Positions 7,457-16,443 of a DNA stretch of 64,000 nucleotides are shown here, in pieces. The DNA is from M0108 sp044228795 (lineage in GTDB: Bacteria > Pseudomonadota > Gammaproteobacteria > Chromatiales > Chromatiaceae). Made by a program: the position numbers and the translations under genes. The notes under the pieces are model-generated. The model made no database searches. It saw only the letters and a program-made list of their open reading frames with translations, and was not told the origin of the DNA. Location of the stretch: positions 124,001 to 188,000 of the forward strand of contig JBGAUE010000004.1 in the NCBI GenBank assembly GCA_044228795.1. The letters run 5' to 3'. Position 1 is the stretch's first letter; every line of letters begins with the position of its first letter.

Positions 7457-8884
7457 ATGACCATGGACATGAAGAGAAGAGACCACAGCCGCTCGACATC
7501 GGCCGACGCGCTGGTGATTTTTGGGGTGAGTGGCGATCTGGCCCACAAGATGATCTTTCCGGCGCTCTATGCCATGGCCAAACGCGGCTTGCTGAATGTG
7601 CCGGTGGTGGGTGTCGCCGCCTCAGCATTGACCCTGGCGCAACTGCGCGAACGGGCGACCGACAGCATCCGCCAGGCCGGCAGGATCGATGATCGATCGG
7701 CCCTCAAGCAACTGCTCGCCCGTTTGAGCTATGTGCAGGGCGATTACCAGGACCCGACGACCTTCAAGGCGCTCAAGCAGGCGCTAGGCGGAGCCCGGCG
7801 ACCCGCGCATTACCTCGCCATCCCGCCCGCGCTGTTTGCCATGGTGATCGAGGGGCTCGGCGTGGCTGGTCTGGTCGACGGCGCGCGTGTCATCGTCGAA
7901 AAGCCCTTCGGACGCGACCTGGAATCGGCCCGGGCGCTCAATCGCATTGCCCTGTCGGTGTTCGCGGAAGATTCGATCTTCCGCATCGATCACTACCTTG
8001 GCAAAGAGGCGATCATGAACATCCTCTATTTCCGCTTCGCCAATTCCTTTCTGGAGCCGATATGGAACCGCAACCTTGTGGCCAGCGTACAGATCACCCT
8101 GGCCGAGGACTTCGGCGTGAAGGGCCGTGGCGCCTTCTACGAAAGCGCTGGGTGCCTGCGCGACGTCATCCAGAACCACCTGTTCCAGATCGTTGCTCTG
8201 CTGGCCATGGAACCACCGGCCTATCAGGGTTACGGCGCGGTGCATAACGAGAAGGCCAAGGTGTTCCAGGCCATGCGGCCCCTGCAGCCGGACGATCTGG
8301 TGCGCGGCCAGTACGCCGGCTATCGGAAGGAGCCGGGGGTAGCGAAGGGATCGGACGTCGAGACCTTCTGCGCCTTGCGGCTTTATATCGACTCCTGGCG
8401 CTGGCAAGGCGTGCCTTGGTACCTGCGTGCCGGCAAATGCCTGGCCGCTACCGCCGCTGAGGTTCTGGTGGAGCTGAAGGCCCCGCCGCAGCGGTTGTTC
8501 GACGATTCCCAACCGGAGGCTGGGCGGGCCAATTACCTGCGCTTCCGACTCTCGCCCAACACCGCTGTGGCCCTCGCGGCGCGCGTCAAGCGGGCCGGCA
8601 AGGAGTTTATCGGCGACCAGCGCGAGCTTTACCTATCTGAAGAACAGGCGGACGCCGAAACGCCCTACGAACGCTTGTTGAGCGACGCCATGGCCGGCGA
8701 CGGCGCCCTCTTCTCCCGCGAGGACGCGGTCGAGGCCGCCTGGTCGGTGGTCGAGCCGGTACTGGATTCCCACCCGGCGGTCCAGACCTACAAACCGGGT
8801 AGTTGGGGGCCAAAACGGGCGGATGCGCTGATCGCGCCAGACGGTCTCTGGCACAACCCGATACCGGCGAAGGAGGCAAAATGA
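7457..8884 (+). CDS. zwf: glucose-6-phosphate 1-dehydrogenase
   Basis: Zwf oxidises glucose 6-phosphate to 6-phosphogluconolactone, the entry to the oxidative pentose phosphate pathway. The 475-residue protein has the nucleotide motif GVSGDLAHK (23-31) and the substrate/catalytic motif RIDHYLGKE (His at about 179). The start at 7457 is chosen because it follows the gnd stop by 1 bp and gives the conserved N-terminal spacing; earlier in-frame starts lie inside gnd. Residues A55-S56 occupy the place of Arg46-Gln47, which bind the NADP 2'-phosphate in the Leuconostoc enzyme, so reduced NADP preference is likely (inference). Its stop overlaps the tal start by 4 bp (ATGA). Confidence 0.95.
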   Translation: MTMDMKRRDHSRSTSADALVIFGVSGDLAHKMIFPALYAMAKRGLLNVPVVGVAASALTLAQLRERATDSIRQAGRIDDRSALKQLLARLSYVQGDYQDPTTFKALKQALGGARRPAHYLAIPPALFAMVIEGLGVAGLVDGARVIVEKPFGRDLESARALNRIALSVFAEDSIFRIDHYLGKEAIMNILYFRFANSFLEPIWNRNLVASVQITLAEDFGVKGRGAFYESAGCLRDVIQNHLFQIVALLAMEPPAYQGYGAVHNEKAKVFQAMRPLQPDDLVRGQYAGYRKEPGVAKGSDVETFCALRLYIDSWRWQGVPWYLRAGKCLAATAAEVLVELKAPPQRLFDDSQPEAGRANYLRFRLSPNTAVALAARVKRAGKEFIGDQRELYLSEEQADAETPYERLLSDAMAGDGALFSREDAVEAAWSVVEPVLDSHPAVQTYKPGSWGPKRADALIAPDGLWHNPIPAKEAK

Positions 8885-9963
8885 AAGCTACGCAATATCT
8901 GCACGATCTCGGCCAAAGTCTTTGGCTCGACAATATCACGCGCGAGCTGCTGACCGGAGGCACGCTAGGTCGTTATATCCATGAGTTTGCTGTAACGGGG
9001 CTCACCTCCAACCCCACCATCTTCGATCAGGCCATCGGCAATGGCGACTTCTATGACGCGGCCATCCATCAAAAGGCGCTGGTCGGCAAGTGGGGCGAAG
9101 CACTCTTTTTCGAACTGGCGTTGGAGGACCTGACCCAGGCCGCCGATCTCTTTCTTCCGGTCCACAAGGGGACCGAGGGTGTTGACGGCTGGGTCTCACT
9201 GGAAGTGTCGCCCTTGCTGGCGGACGACACGGCTGGCACCATTGATGCGGCGGTGCAACTGCATGCGCAGGCGCAACGTCCCAATCTTTTCATCAAGATC
9301 CCCGGTACCCGCGCAGGCCTTCCCGCCATCGAGGAATCGATCTTCGCCGGTGTGCCGGTGAATGTGACGCTGCTGTTTTCGCGCGAGCACTACCTCGCCG
9401 CCGCCGAAGCCTACATGCGCGGCATCGAACGGCGTATCGCTGGTGGCCTCGATCCGGCGGTCGGCTGTGTGGCATCGATTTTTGTCAGCCGTTGGGACGT
9501 CGCCATCAAGGACAAGATGCCAGGGGAGCTTCGCAACCGCCTTGGTATCACCATCGCCAAAGATACCTACAAGGCTTACCGCGAACTGCTGGCATCAAAG
9601 CGCTGGCAAAAACTGGCTGCCGCCGGCGCCCGGCCGCAGCGCCTGCTCTGGGCGAGCACCGGGACCAAAGATCCCGCCGCCCGGGAAACCTTGTACGTTG
9701 AGGCCCTGGCGGCCCCGGACACCATCAACACCATGCCCGAGAAGACGCTGCTCGCCTTCGCCGAGCAGGGTGCAATGGCAGGTGGCTTGACGGCCAACGG
9801 CGGCGACGCCGAACAGGTGCTCGCCGAGTTTGCCGAGGCAGGCGTGGACGTCGGGACGCTCGCGGCCACACTCCAGCGTGAGGGCGCGCAATCTTTCGCC
9901 AGGTCCTGGAATGAGCTGATGGAGCGCATCGCGTCCAAGAGCGCGGCGCTGACCCAGAGCTAA
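8881..9963 (+). CDS. tal: transaldolase (long, class-2 type)
   Basis: Transaldolase moves a dihydroxyacetone unit between sedoheptulose 7-phosphate and glyceraldehyde 3-phosphate. The 360-residue length and the start GQSLWLDNITRELLTGG are typical of the longer Tal subfamily found beside zwf in actinobacteria and cyanobacteria. The Schiff-base lysine is K139 in NLFIKIPGT, and the substrate motif GLTSNPTIF is at 40-48. The start at 8881 has an AAGGAGG box at 8871-8877 and a 4-bp ATGA overlap with zwf, indicating translational coupling. gnd, zwf and tal form one operon. Confidence 0.95.
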   Translation: MKATQYLHDLGQSLWLDNITRELLTGGTLGRYIHEFAVTGLTSNPTIFDQAIGNGDFYDAAIHQKALVGKWGEALFFELALEDLTQAADLFLPVHKGTEGVDGWVSLEVSPLLADDTAGTIDAAVQLHAQAQRPNLFIKIPGTRAGLPAIEESIFAGVPVNVTLLFSREHYLAAAEAYMRGIERRIAGGLDPAVGCVASIFVSRWDVAIKDKMPGELRNRLGITIAKDTYKAYRELLASKRWQKLAAAGARPQRLLWASTGTKDPAARETLYVEALAAPDTINTMPEKTLLAFAEQGAMAGGLTANGGDAEQVLAEFAEAGVDVGTLAATLQREGAQSFARSWNELMERIASKSAALTQS

Positions 9964-10080
9964 TGCGCGGGAGCCAGCTCCGCCAATGGGGTAGCAGAAC
10001 ACTCCCCACATCCAGTCCGAAGCACAGACCATCGGCAGGACCGCCCTAGCAGCATCCTGGGTAAAAGCTGAGGAAAAACC

Positions 10081-12627
10081 ATGAGCGAACAGACCCCCAT
10101 CCATCATCCCAAGCAGCCTTCTCTTTTCATGAAAATCGAGGGCTTCGACACCCTATCCGAGCTGGCGCTGGATATGCGTTGGTCATGGAATCACGCCACT
10201 GACCAGGTGTGGCGGCGGCTGGATCCCGTGTTGTGGAAGCTCACCCACAACCCCTGGGTCGTCCTGCAAACCGTTTCACGCGAGAAACTCCAGGGCGTTT
10301 TGGCCGATCCCGCTTTCCGCAAGAGCCTGGACGAGCTGGTGCAAGCCGGACGAGATGCCATCACGGCCCCGGGGTGGTTTCAGCAGACCCATCCCGGGGC
10401 GCCCCTGACCTGTGTCGCCTATTTCAGTATGGAATTCATGTTGAGCGAGGCCTTGCCTATTTACTCGGGCGGGCTCGGCAATGTGGCCGGCGATCAACTC
10501 AAAGCCGCCAGTGATCTGGGCGTGCCGGTGATTGGCGTGGGGCTGCTCTACCAGCAAGGCTATTTTCGCCAGGTGATCGACAAGGACGGTGCGCAACAGG
10601 CCCTCTATCCCTACAACGATCCTGGCCAACTGCCTATCACACCCCTGCGCCAGGCCAACGGCGAGTGGCTGCGCCTGGAGATCGCCTTGCCCGGCTATTC
10701 GGTCTGGCTGCGTACTTGGCAGGTCCAGGTCGGCCGCGTGAAGTTGTATCTGCTGGACAGCAATGACGCAGCCAATTACCCCGCGCATCGGGGCATCACC
10801 AGCGAACTCTACGGCGGTGGGCCTGACCTGCGCCTGAAGCAGGAGCTGTTGCTCGGGATCGGCGGCTGGCGACTCCTTGCCGCGCTCGGCATCCAGCCGG
10901 AAGTCTGCCATCTGAACGAAGGGCACGCGGCCCTCGCCGTGCTGGAACGTGCCCGCAGCTTCATGCAGGAGAGTGGGCTGCCGTTTGAGGCCGCCCTGGC
11001 CGTCACCCGGGCGGGCAACCTGTTCACCACCCACACGGCCGTGGCCGCCGGCTTCGATCGTTTCGCGCCGGCCCTCATCGAGCAATACCTCGGCGGCTAT
11101 GCCGAGCAGCGGCTCGGGATACCCCTTCACGATTTGCTGGCCTTGGGCCGCCGGAACCCGAATGACGCGGCGGAGCCTTTCAACATGGCTTACCTGGCGA
11201 TTCGCGGCAGTGGCGCGGTCAACGGGGTGAGTCGCCTGCATGGCAGGGTGAGCCGACATCTGTTCGAGCCACTCTTCCCGAACTGGCCGACCGAGGAAGT
11301 ACCGGTCGGACACGTGACCAATGGAGTCCATATGCCAACCTGGGATTCGGCTCCGGCTGATGAGCTTTGGACGCTGGCCTGTGGCAAGGAGCGCTGGCTG
11401 GGTGAGACCAACAGTCTGGAGCAGGGCATTCGCCGAGTTTCCGACGCCACTCTGTGGGAATTCCGCGCCAACGCCGGCAAGGCCCTGGTCGACTATGCGC
11501 GGGAACGCTTGTCCCGGGAACTGGCCGCGTCCGGCGCAGCGCCCGAGGCGGTCGATGCGGCCAGGCACTTATTCGACTGCAATACCTTGACACTGGGTTT
11601 TGCCCGCCGCTTTGCGACCTACAAGCGGCCGAACCTGCTGCTGCACGACCCGGAACGACTGCTGCGCCTGCTGACCCATGCACAACGCCCGGTACAGCTC
11701 ATTATCGCCGGCAAGGCCCATCCGGCGGACCGGACTGGCCAGGCCCTGATCCAGCAATGGATCCATTTCATCCGCCGGCCCGAGGTGCGGCCCCATGTGA
11801 TTTTCCTCAGCGATTACGACATGGACTTGACCGCGCAGCTGGTACAGGGCGTGGATGTCTGGCTCAATACCCCGCGCCGCCCCTGGGAAGCCTGCGGCAC
11901 CAGCGGTATGAAGGTGCTGGTCAACGGTGGTCTGAATCTTTCCGAACTGGACGGCTGGTGGGCGGAAGCCTACGCGCCGGAATTGGGCTGGGCCTTGGGC
12001 GATGGCCAGGAGCATGGCGACGATCCTTTCTGGGACGCCACCGAGGCCGAGCAACTCTACGACCTGCTGGAACGGCAAGTGATCCCAGAGTTTTATGCCC
12101 GCGACCAGGATGGCATCCCCACGGCCTGGGTAGCGCGGATGCGAGAAAGCATGGCTCGCCTGACCTCGCGCTTTTCTGCCAATCGGGCGGTCTGCGACTA
12201 CACTGAGCAACACTACCTGCCGGCGGCCTCTGCCTATCTGGAGCGGGCCGTCGACAATGGTGCCATGGGCGTGGAGCTGGTCAAGTGGCGCCAGGCTCTG
12301 GAGCAACAATGGGCCTCCCTTCGCTTCGGCGAAATGAAGGTGGAATCCGGCGCCGAGCAGCACGAATTCGAAGTACAGGTATATCTCGATGACTTAGACT
12401 CCGAGGCCGTGCGGGTCGAGCTTTTTGCCGATGGCGCCGATGGTAGCCCACCGGAGCTGCTGGAGATGAAGCGTGTGCGGCAGTTGGTGGGGGCGACCAA
12501 CGGCTATGCCTATCGCGCTCGGGTCTCCAGCGCCCGCCCGGAGTCTGACTACACGGCGCGAGTGATTCCGCGCCAGGCCGGTGCGGTGGTTCCTCTGGAA
12601 GAGGCTCACATCTTGTGGCAGCGCTGA
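10081..12627 (+). CDS. glgP: alpha-glucan (glycogen) phosphorylase, short GT35 type
   Basis: The enzyme releases glucose 1-phosphate from glycogen or other alpha-1,4-glucans. The 848-residue protein belongs to the divergent phosphorylase branch with an N-terminal DUF3417 domain (about 20-130, including ALDMRWSWNHATDQVWRRLDP) rather than the E. coli GlgP/MalP branch. The PLP-lysine motif GTSGMKVLVNGG is at about residue 610, and the active-site region includes GHVTNGVHMPTW. GAGGAAAAACC precedes the ATG. It lies 117 bp after tal on the same strand, so stored glycogen could feed the gnd-zwf-tal pathway after conversion by phosphoglucomutase, which is not in this window. Confidence 0.93.
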   Translation: MSEQTPIHHPKQPSLFMKIEGFDTLSELALDMRWSWNHATDQVWRRLDPVLWKLTHNPWVVLQTVSREKLQGVLADPAFRKSLDELVQAGRDAITAPGWFQQTHPGAPLTCVAYFSMEFMLSEALPIYSGGLGNVAGDQLKAASDLGVPVIGVGLLYQQGYFRQVIDKDGAQQALYPYNDPGQLPITPLRQANGEWLRLEIALPGYSVWLRTWQVQVGRVKLYLLDSNDAANYPAHRGITSELYGGGPDLRLKQELLLGIGGWRLLAALGIQPEVCHLNEGHAALAVLERARSFMQESGLPFEAALAVTRAGNLFTTHTAVAAGFDRFAPALIEQYLGGYAEQRLGIPLHDLLALGRRNPNDAAEPFNMAYLAIRGSGAVNGVSRLHGRVSRHLFEPLFPNWPTEEVPVGHVTNGVHMPTWDSAPADELWTLACGKERWLGETNSLEQGIRRVSDATLWEFRANAGKALVDYARERLSRELAASGAAPEAVDAARHLFDCNTLTLGFARRFATYKRPNLLLHDPERLLRLLTHAQRPVQLIIAGKAHPADRTGQALIQQWIHFIRRPEVRPHVIFLSDYDMDLTAQLVQGVDVWLNTPRRPWEACGTSGMKVLVNGGLNLSELDGWWAEAYAPELGWALGDGQEHGDDPFWDATEAEQLYDLLERQVIPEFYARDQDGIPTAWVARMRESMARLTSRFSANRAVCDYTEQHYLPAASAYLERAVDNGAMGVELVKWRQALEQQWASLRFGEMKVESGAEQHEFEVQVYLDDLDSEAVRVELFADGADGSPPELLEMKRVRQLVGATNGYAYRARVSSARPESDYTARVIPRQAGAVVPLEEAHILWQR

Positions 12628-12741
12628 TCCTGGTCCGAATGATTCAACCTTTGTTGTTCGGTGCCAGTTAGCACACAACGCCAGCTCGTTGCGAACTGAC
12701 GGAGTGGGAGCTAATCGTAACGGAATGGTAGCGGAATCTGG

Positions 12742-13604
12742 CTATGCCGGTGCAGGCAAGGGGGCGGGGGGCGGCAATTCGCGGCCCCGAAGGTATTTCA
12801 CCAGGGCCCGCGAGAGGATCCGGTACCAACATTGGCGGGGGGTCAACTGCTCCGCAGGTTGGCGCAGGGTCTTGAAGAAGGCGGTGATGTCGCGACAGAC
12901 CTGTTTCACCCAAGGCGCCTGGGCAAAGGGATGGCCAACCCCAGTGATCTTTTAGTTCATCAAAGAGATCTTCCGCATCGGCGCGGTCGCGGTACCACTG
13001 GGCGAGGGTCAGGATCTCCTGTGGCAACGAGGTGATCACGGCGTATGCGTAGATGTTGACCTCCTCGTTGAGATCGGCAAAGCCCAGGCGCAATGGGTTG
13101 GGATCCCCGTGATCCACCACCGCCAAATCGCCATTGACCCGCCGGCGTAGGACGATGGCCCGGCGCGCGCGGACCCAGCCGGTCAGGTCACGCCCGCCAA
13201 CTCGTCCATCCGCCCCAGATTGCGCCGTACCGAGTCCTCGCTCACTACGACGGCCATGCCCAACAGCGGGGCGTTGATGGTGTCACTGCGCAGGGCACTG
13301 ATATGGGCATAGCGCTGGTGGCCCACGAGGATGGCCAACACGGCAGTACCCAGGATATCGCGGTTGGTCGGGTCATTGGGGCTGGTCAGCTGCAGGGGGC
13401 AACTGGCCACCCAGGGCTCAAAGCGGCCGCTCACCTGCAAGAAGTCATAAAGAAAGGCAACTGGCCCAAGGGCGTCATCGCCGCCTCAGAATCCCACTCC
13501 ACATGGACACGACCGCCAAAGGTATCGACGGCAACCGGGCCGGGAACGGCCGTCAGCGCCGTTGATCGGGCTTCACCCATAGGGTGAAAGGTCAGCTTGT
13601 TCAT
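12742..13604 (-). pseudogene. IS1380-like transposase remnant
   Basis: Fragments of one transposase can be read on the minus strand. The start at 13604 has an AGGAGG box and reads MNKLTFHPMGEARST. A frameshift near 13450 leads to the frame containing DPTNRDILGTAVLAILVGH and SVRRNLGRMDE. An internal deletion near 13185 joins this to GWVRARRAIVLRRRVNG, followed by a well-conserved segment with YAYAVITSLPQE and WYRDRADAEDLFDELKDHWG. A second frameshift near 12940 leads to VKQVCRDITAFFKTLRQ and the stop at 12742. The DRADAE...ELK segment points to the IS1380 family. Only about 285 codons remain of a normal 430-480. No terminal repeats were found at either side, so the ends are lost too. Confidence 0.8.
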
Positions 13605-13841
13605 AGGCACCTCCTTTTGCCATTATTTCATTTGCTTGCCTCAACCAAGGCAAGAGGCAATGGCCCTTTTTAGGTTCAAATCGGGTCGTCAAAGGGGGGC
13701 ATGACCGGCCGGGTGGGCTGCGAACGGTGCCCGGAGGTCATCCGAAGGCGTACGCAGCGGCCTCTGCGGAAGGTATCAAGGTGGTGGTCGCCCGGTCCGG
13801 CGACTGTAGTGGGCCCACATCCCTGTGTGTGGCGTCGCGTC

Positions 13842-14363
13842 TCAGTGGGCTTGACCCGCGGGGATGCCCTGATTCGCAGCCAGCCAACGGCGGGCCCGGC
13901 CCGTTGGGTGCTTCGTGTCCCTGGTAGCAGTGCCGGGGACCTCCATGAGCTCGCAGTCACCTCGCGAGGCCAGGGCGGCGGCGAGCCCAGAGGTCGCGCC
14001 CAGGGGCCGAAACCGCGGGCGGCCGATCACGCAGTAGCGGGGCCCGAGCTGGGCCACTAGGGCCGCGAGCCCTTCGACCACCGGGCCGGGCTCGACCCGG
14101 ACCTCTGACCTGTTGCTGGGCAGGTCCAGGCTGTTGACCATTCCCACCAGCGAGGCACGGGCATGACGAACCATATCGGTCCGCACCTCGTCCTGGGGCT
14201 GGCTGAAGGGCAGGTCGGCCTCCATCGGGATCCTGTGATCCACCAGATGGGCGACCACCAGGCGCCCGTGGCAGAGGGCAGTGAGACGGGCGGCGCGCTC
14301 AATGACCTGAACGGCGCGTGAATCCAGATCGACGGCGGCAAGGATAATGGGCTGAGTAAACAT
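13842..14363 (-). CDS. universal stress protein (UspA family)
   Basis: This 173-residue protein has a single Usp domain: ILAAVDLDSRAVQVIERAARL at the start, HGRLVVAHLVDHR at strand 2, and YCVIGRPRFRPLG near the nucleotide-binding G-x2-G-x9-G(S/T) position. That last motif is only partly kept, so ATP binding is uncertain. A C-terminal tail of about 30 residues is longer than usual. GGAGA precedes the ATG. It starts 57 bp after the SulP transporter on the same strand, so the two are probably co-transcribed. Usp domains are often fused to, or encoded beside, ion transporters, which fits a regulatory role. Confidence 0.82.
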   Translation of the reverse strand: MFTQPIILAAVDLDSRAVQVIERAARLTALCHGRLVVAHLVDHRIPMEADLPFSQPQDEVRTDMVRHARASLVGMVNSLDLPSNRSEVRVEPGPVVEGLAALVAQLGPRYCVIGRPRFRPLGATSGLAAALASRGDCELMEVPGTATRDTKHPTGRARRWLAANQGIPAGQAH

Positions 14364-14420
14364 GGGGTTCTCCGTTGTGTGGCTGTTAGGTCATTAGGTG
14401 GTTGAAGTGCGCTTGGATGG

Positions 14421-16295
14421 TCAGGCCAGGGTGGGTGACAGTGTGGGTTGGGTCGGGATCGGCGACTTGGCTGCTGTGCCGGATGCGGGTCCTGGCTTGC
14501 TGGCACACTCGTTGAAGATCCGGGCTCTGCAGGTGCGGCAGACTTCGGGGTCGAACCTGGAGGTCGCCCAGGCTATCGCCTCGGTCTTGCCCCAGAAAAC
14601 GTTCTCCTTGCCGATGTGCTCCATGTAGCCACCCTTGGTGAGCGTCTCGCGAACCGAGGGCTTGAGTCGGATCAGATAGAGTCCGCCACCCAGCGAGTGG
14701 CGCCGCTTGGCCTCTTGCTCCAGCAGTTCGGCCCCGGCGACGTCGATAAAGTTGACGCCACTGCAGACGACGGCCAGGTGCTTCTGGGTGGGGATCTCCG
14801 CCTCCATCTCGGCGATGGTCTCGGCCACATGGCTTACGGCGCCGAAGAAGAGTGAGCCATCGAGACGCGCCAGCTTGAGCTGCGGACACTCGGGGATACT
14901 GGGGTCGGTGATGAAGTCGCGGCTTTCGGTGCGGATGTCGGGCACCCGGGTGACCAGGTTGGGCCTGGAGGTGCGGTTGAGATAGAGCCCAAGCGAGAGC
15001 AGCACCCCCGCCATGATGGCGAACTCCAGTTCCAGGAAGAGGGTGGCGAAGAAGGTCACGGCCAGCACGGCGGTTTCCGACTTGCTGGTGCGCAGTATGT
15101 TGCGTACCGCGTGGAAATCGATGAGTCCCCAGGCCACCAGGAAGAGGATGGCGGCCATCGCCGCATTGGGCAGATAGGCCGCGAGCGGGGCCACCAGCAC
15201 CACGACACCCGCAAGCAGGATGCCAGCGAAGACCGCGGCTAAGGGTGTCTTGGCACCGGTCTGGAAGTTGAGACCGCTGCGGTTGAACGAGCCGGTAGCG
15301 ACGTATCCGGAGAAGAAGGAGCCGGCGATGTTGGAAAGCCCCTGGCCGATGAACTCCTGGTTACCGTCAATATGCTGGTTTGTCCGGGCACCCAGAGAAC
15401 GGGCGATGGAGACCGCCTCCGTCAGGGCGAAGAGAGTCGCCGCCAGGGTCACGGGTGCCAGCTGCTTGATGGTCCCTAGCGAGAAGTCCGGCATGGACAA
15501 GGGCGGCAGCCCGCCCGGCAGGGCCCCGACGGTGCGGATGCCAGTGGTATCGATCCCCAGCAAGCTGTTCAGCGCATAGGCGATCAGGCTCCCGCCCACC
15601 ATGGCCGCCAGCATGTAGGGGAAGCGCGGGAACCAGTGGCGGACCGCCAGCCCGATCACCAGGGTGACGACTCCGATCCCGAAGACGAAGGGGTTGATGA
15701 GGTGCGTGCTGAGCAGGAAGGTGCCGAGGATTTCGTGGAAATGCAGGCCCCGGGGGATATCCAAACCTGAGAAGTTCTTTACCTGGTTAGCGGCGATGAG
15801 GATGGCCGCGCCCGCCGTGAATCCCACCACCACCGAGTGGGAAATGAAATTGACCAGGCTCCCCAGCCGCGCCAGGCCCATGGTAAGCTCCAGGATACCC
15901 ACCATGAAGGTCAGTGTGATCGCGAGCCGCACATAATCGGCGGTCGCCGGCTCGGCAAAGGCGCTCAAGCTCGAATAGACGACGATGGAGGCGGCCGTGG
16001 TGGGGCCGGAGACCAGGTGCCAGGAGGAGCCCCAGAGCGCCGCGACAATGGCGGGGACTATGCCCGCGTAGAGACCGTATTCGGGCGGCATCCCGGCGAT
16101 GGTCGCGAACGCCACGCCCTGTGGCAGAACCACGATGGCGCCGGTGAGACCGGCCATGAAGTCGGCCTTGGTGCTGGCACCGCTGACCCGCCGGACCCAG
16201 CGCAGGAAGGGAAAGAGTGCCAGAAGCCAGGCCATTGTGGCTGGTGCCTTGGATCTTGGGGGCTCGACGGCCGCAAGGGGCTCGGGGGAAGGCAT
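14421..16295 (-). CDS. SulP family anion transporter with STAS domain
   Basis: SulP proteins are inner-membrane carriers of sulfate, bicarbonate or other anions. The 624-residue protein has the SulP core (about residues 20-430, with GLTGAIVVLPQGVAFATIAG and GLYAGIVPAIVAALWGSSWH), many membrane helices, and a cytoplasmic STAS domain (about 460-570, with VVCSGVNFIDVAGAELLEQ). The tail carries CRTCRARIFNEC, a Cys-rich end seen in some SulP proteins. GAGG precedes the ATG. Substrate cannot be read from sequence; sulfate or bicarbonate are the usual candidates. A two-component system lies immediately upstream on the same strand and the Usp gene downstream. Confidence 0.9.
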   Translation of the reverse strand: MPSPEPLAAVEPPRSKAPATMAWLLALFPFLRWVRRVSGASTKADFMAGLTGAIVVLPQGVAFATIAGMPPEYGLYAGIVPAIVAALWGSSWHLVSGPTTAASIVVYSSLSAFAEPATADYVRLAITLTFMVGILELTMGLARLGSLVNFISHSVVVGFTAGAAILIAANQVKNFSGLDIPRGLHFHEILGTFLLSTHLINPFVFGIGVVTLVIGLAVRHWFPRFPYMLAAMVGGSLIAYALNSLLGIDTTGIRTVGALPGGLPPLSMPDFSLGTIKQLAPVTLAATLFALTEAVSIARSLGARTNQHIDGNQEFIGQGLSNIAGSFFSGYVATGSFNRSGLNFQTGAKTPLAAVFAGILLAGVVVLVAPLAAYLPNAAMAAILFLVAWGLIDFHAVRNILRTSKSETAVLAVTFFATLFLELEFAIMAGVLLSLGLYLNRTSRPNLVTRVPDIRTESRDFITDPSIPECPQLKLARLDGSLFFGAVSHVAETIAEMEAEIPTQKHLAVVCSGVNFIDVAGAELLEQEAKRRHSLGGGLYLIRLKPSVRETLTKGGYMEHIGKENVFWGKTEAIAWATSRFDPEVCRTCRARIFNECASKPGPASGTAAKSPIPTQPTLSPTLA

Positions 16296-16443
16296 GGATA
16301 CCTCGTCTTTCTCAATGCCGCACCGGATGCGCAGCGGACGAGGGTCAATCTAACGAACCTTATGTCAAACCTGCGTCAAGGTGACGTCAAGGGATCGTGA
16401 ACTTGTGGCATGTGGCTGGGCAGTACCATAGTTCTTGTCTAGG

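Noticed and set aside
10276..11568. 430-codon open frame antisense to glgP
   Set aside because: The opposite strand encodes a clear phosphorylase; the antisense product has no family motif, and long antisense frames are expected in GC-rich DNA.
13636..13655. Small inverted repeat CTTGCCT/AGGCAAG upstream of the IS1380-like remnant as a terminal repeat
   Set aside because: The repeat is local, with no partner at the other end of the remnant, so it is not an IS terminus.
13701..14060. 119-codon open frame on the plus strand opposite the Usp gene
   Set aside because: Low-quality Arg/Pro/Gly-rich translation with no ribosome-binding site; the minus-strand Usp protein is well supported.
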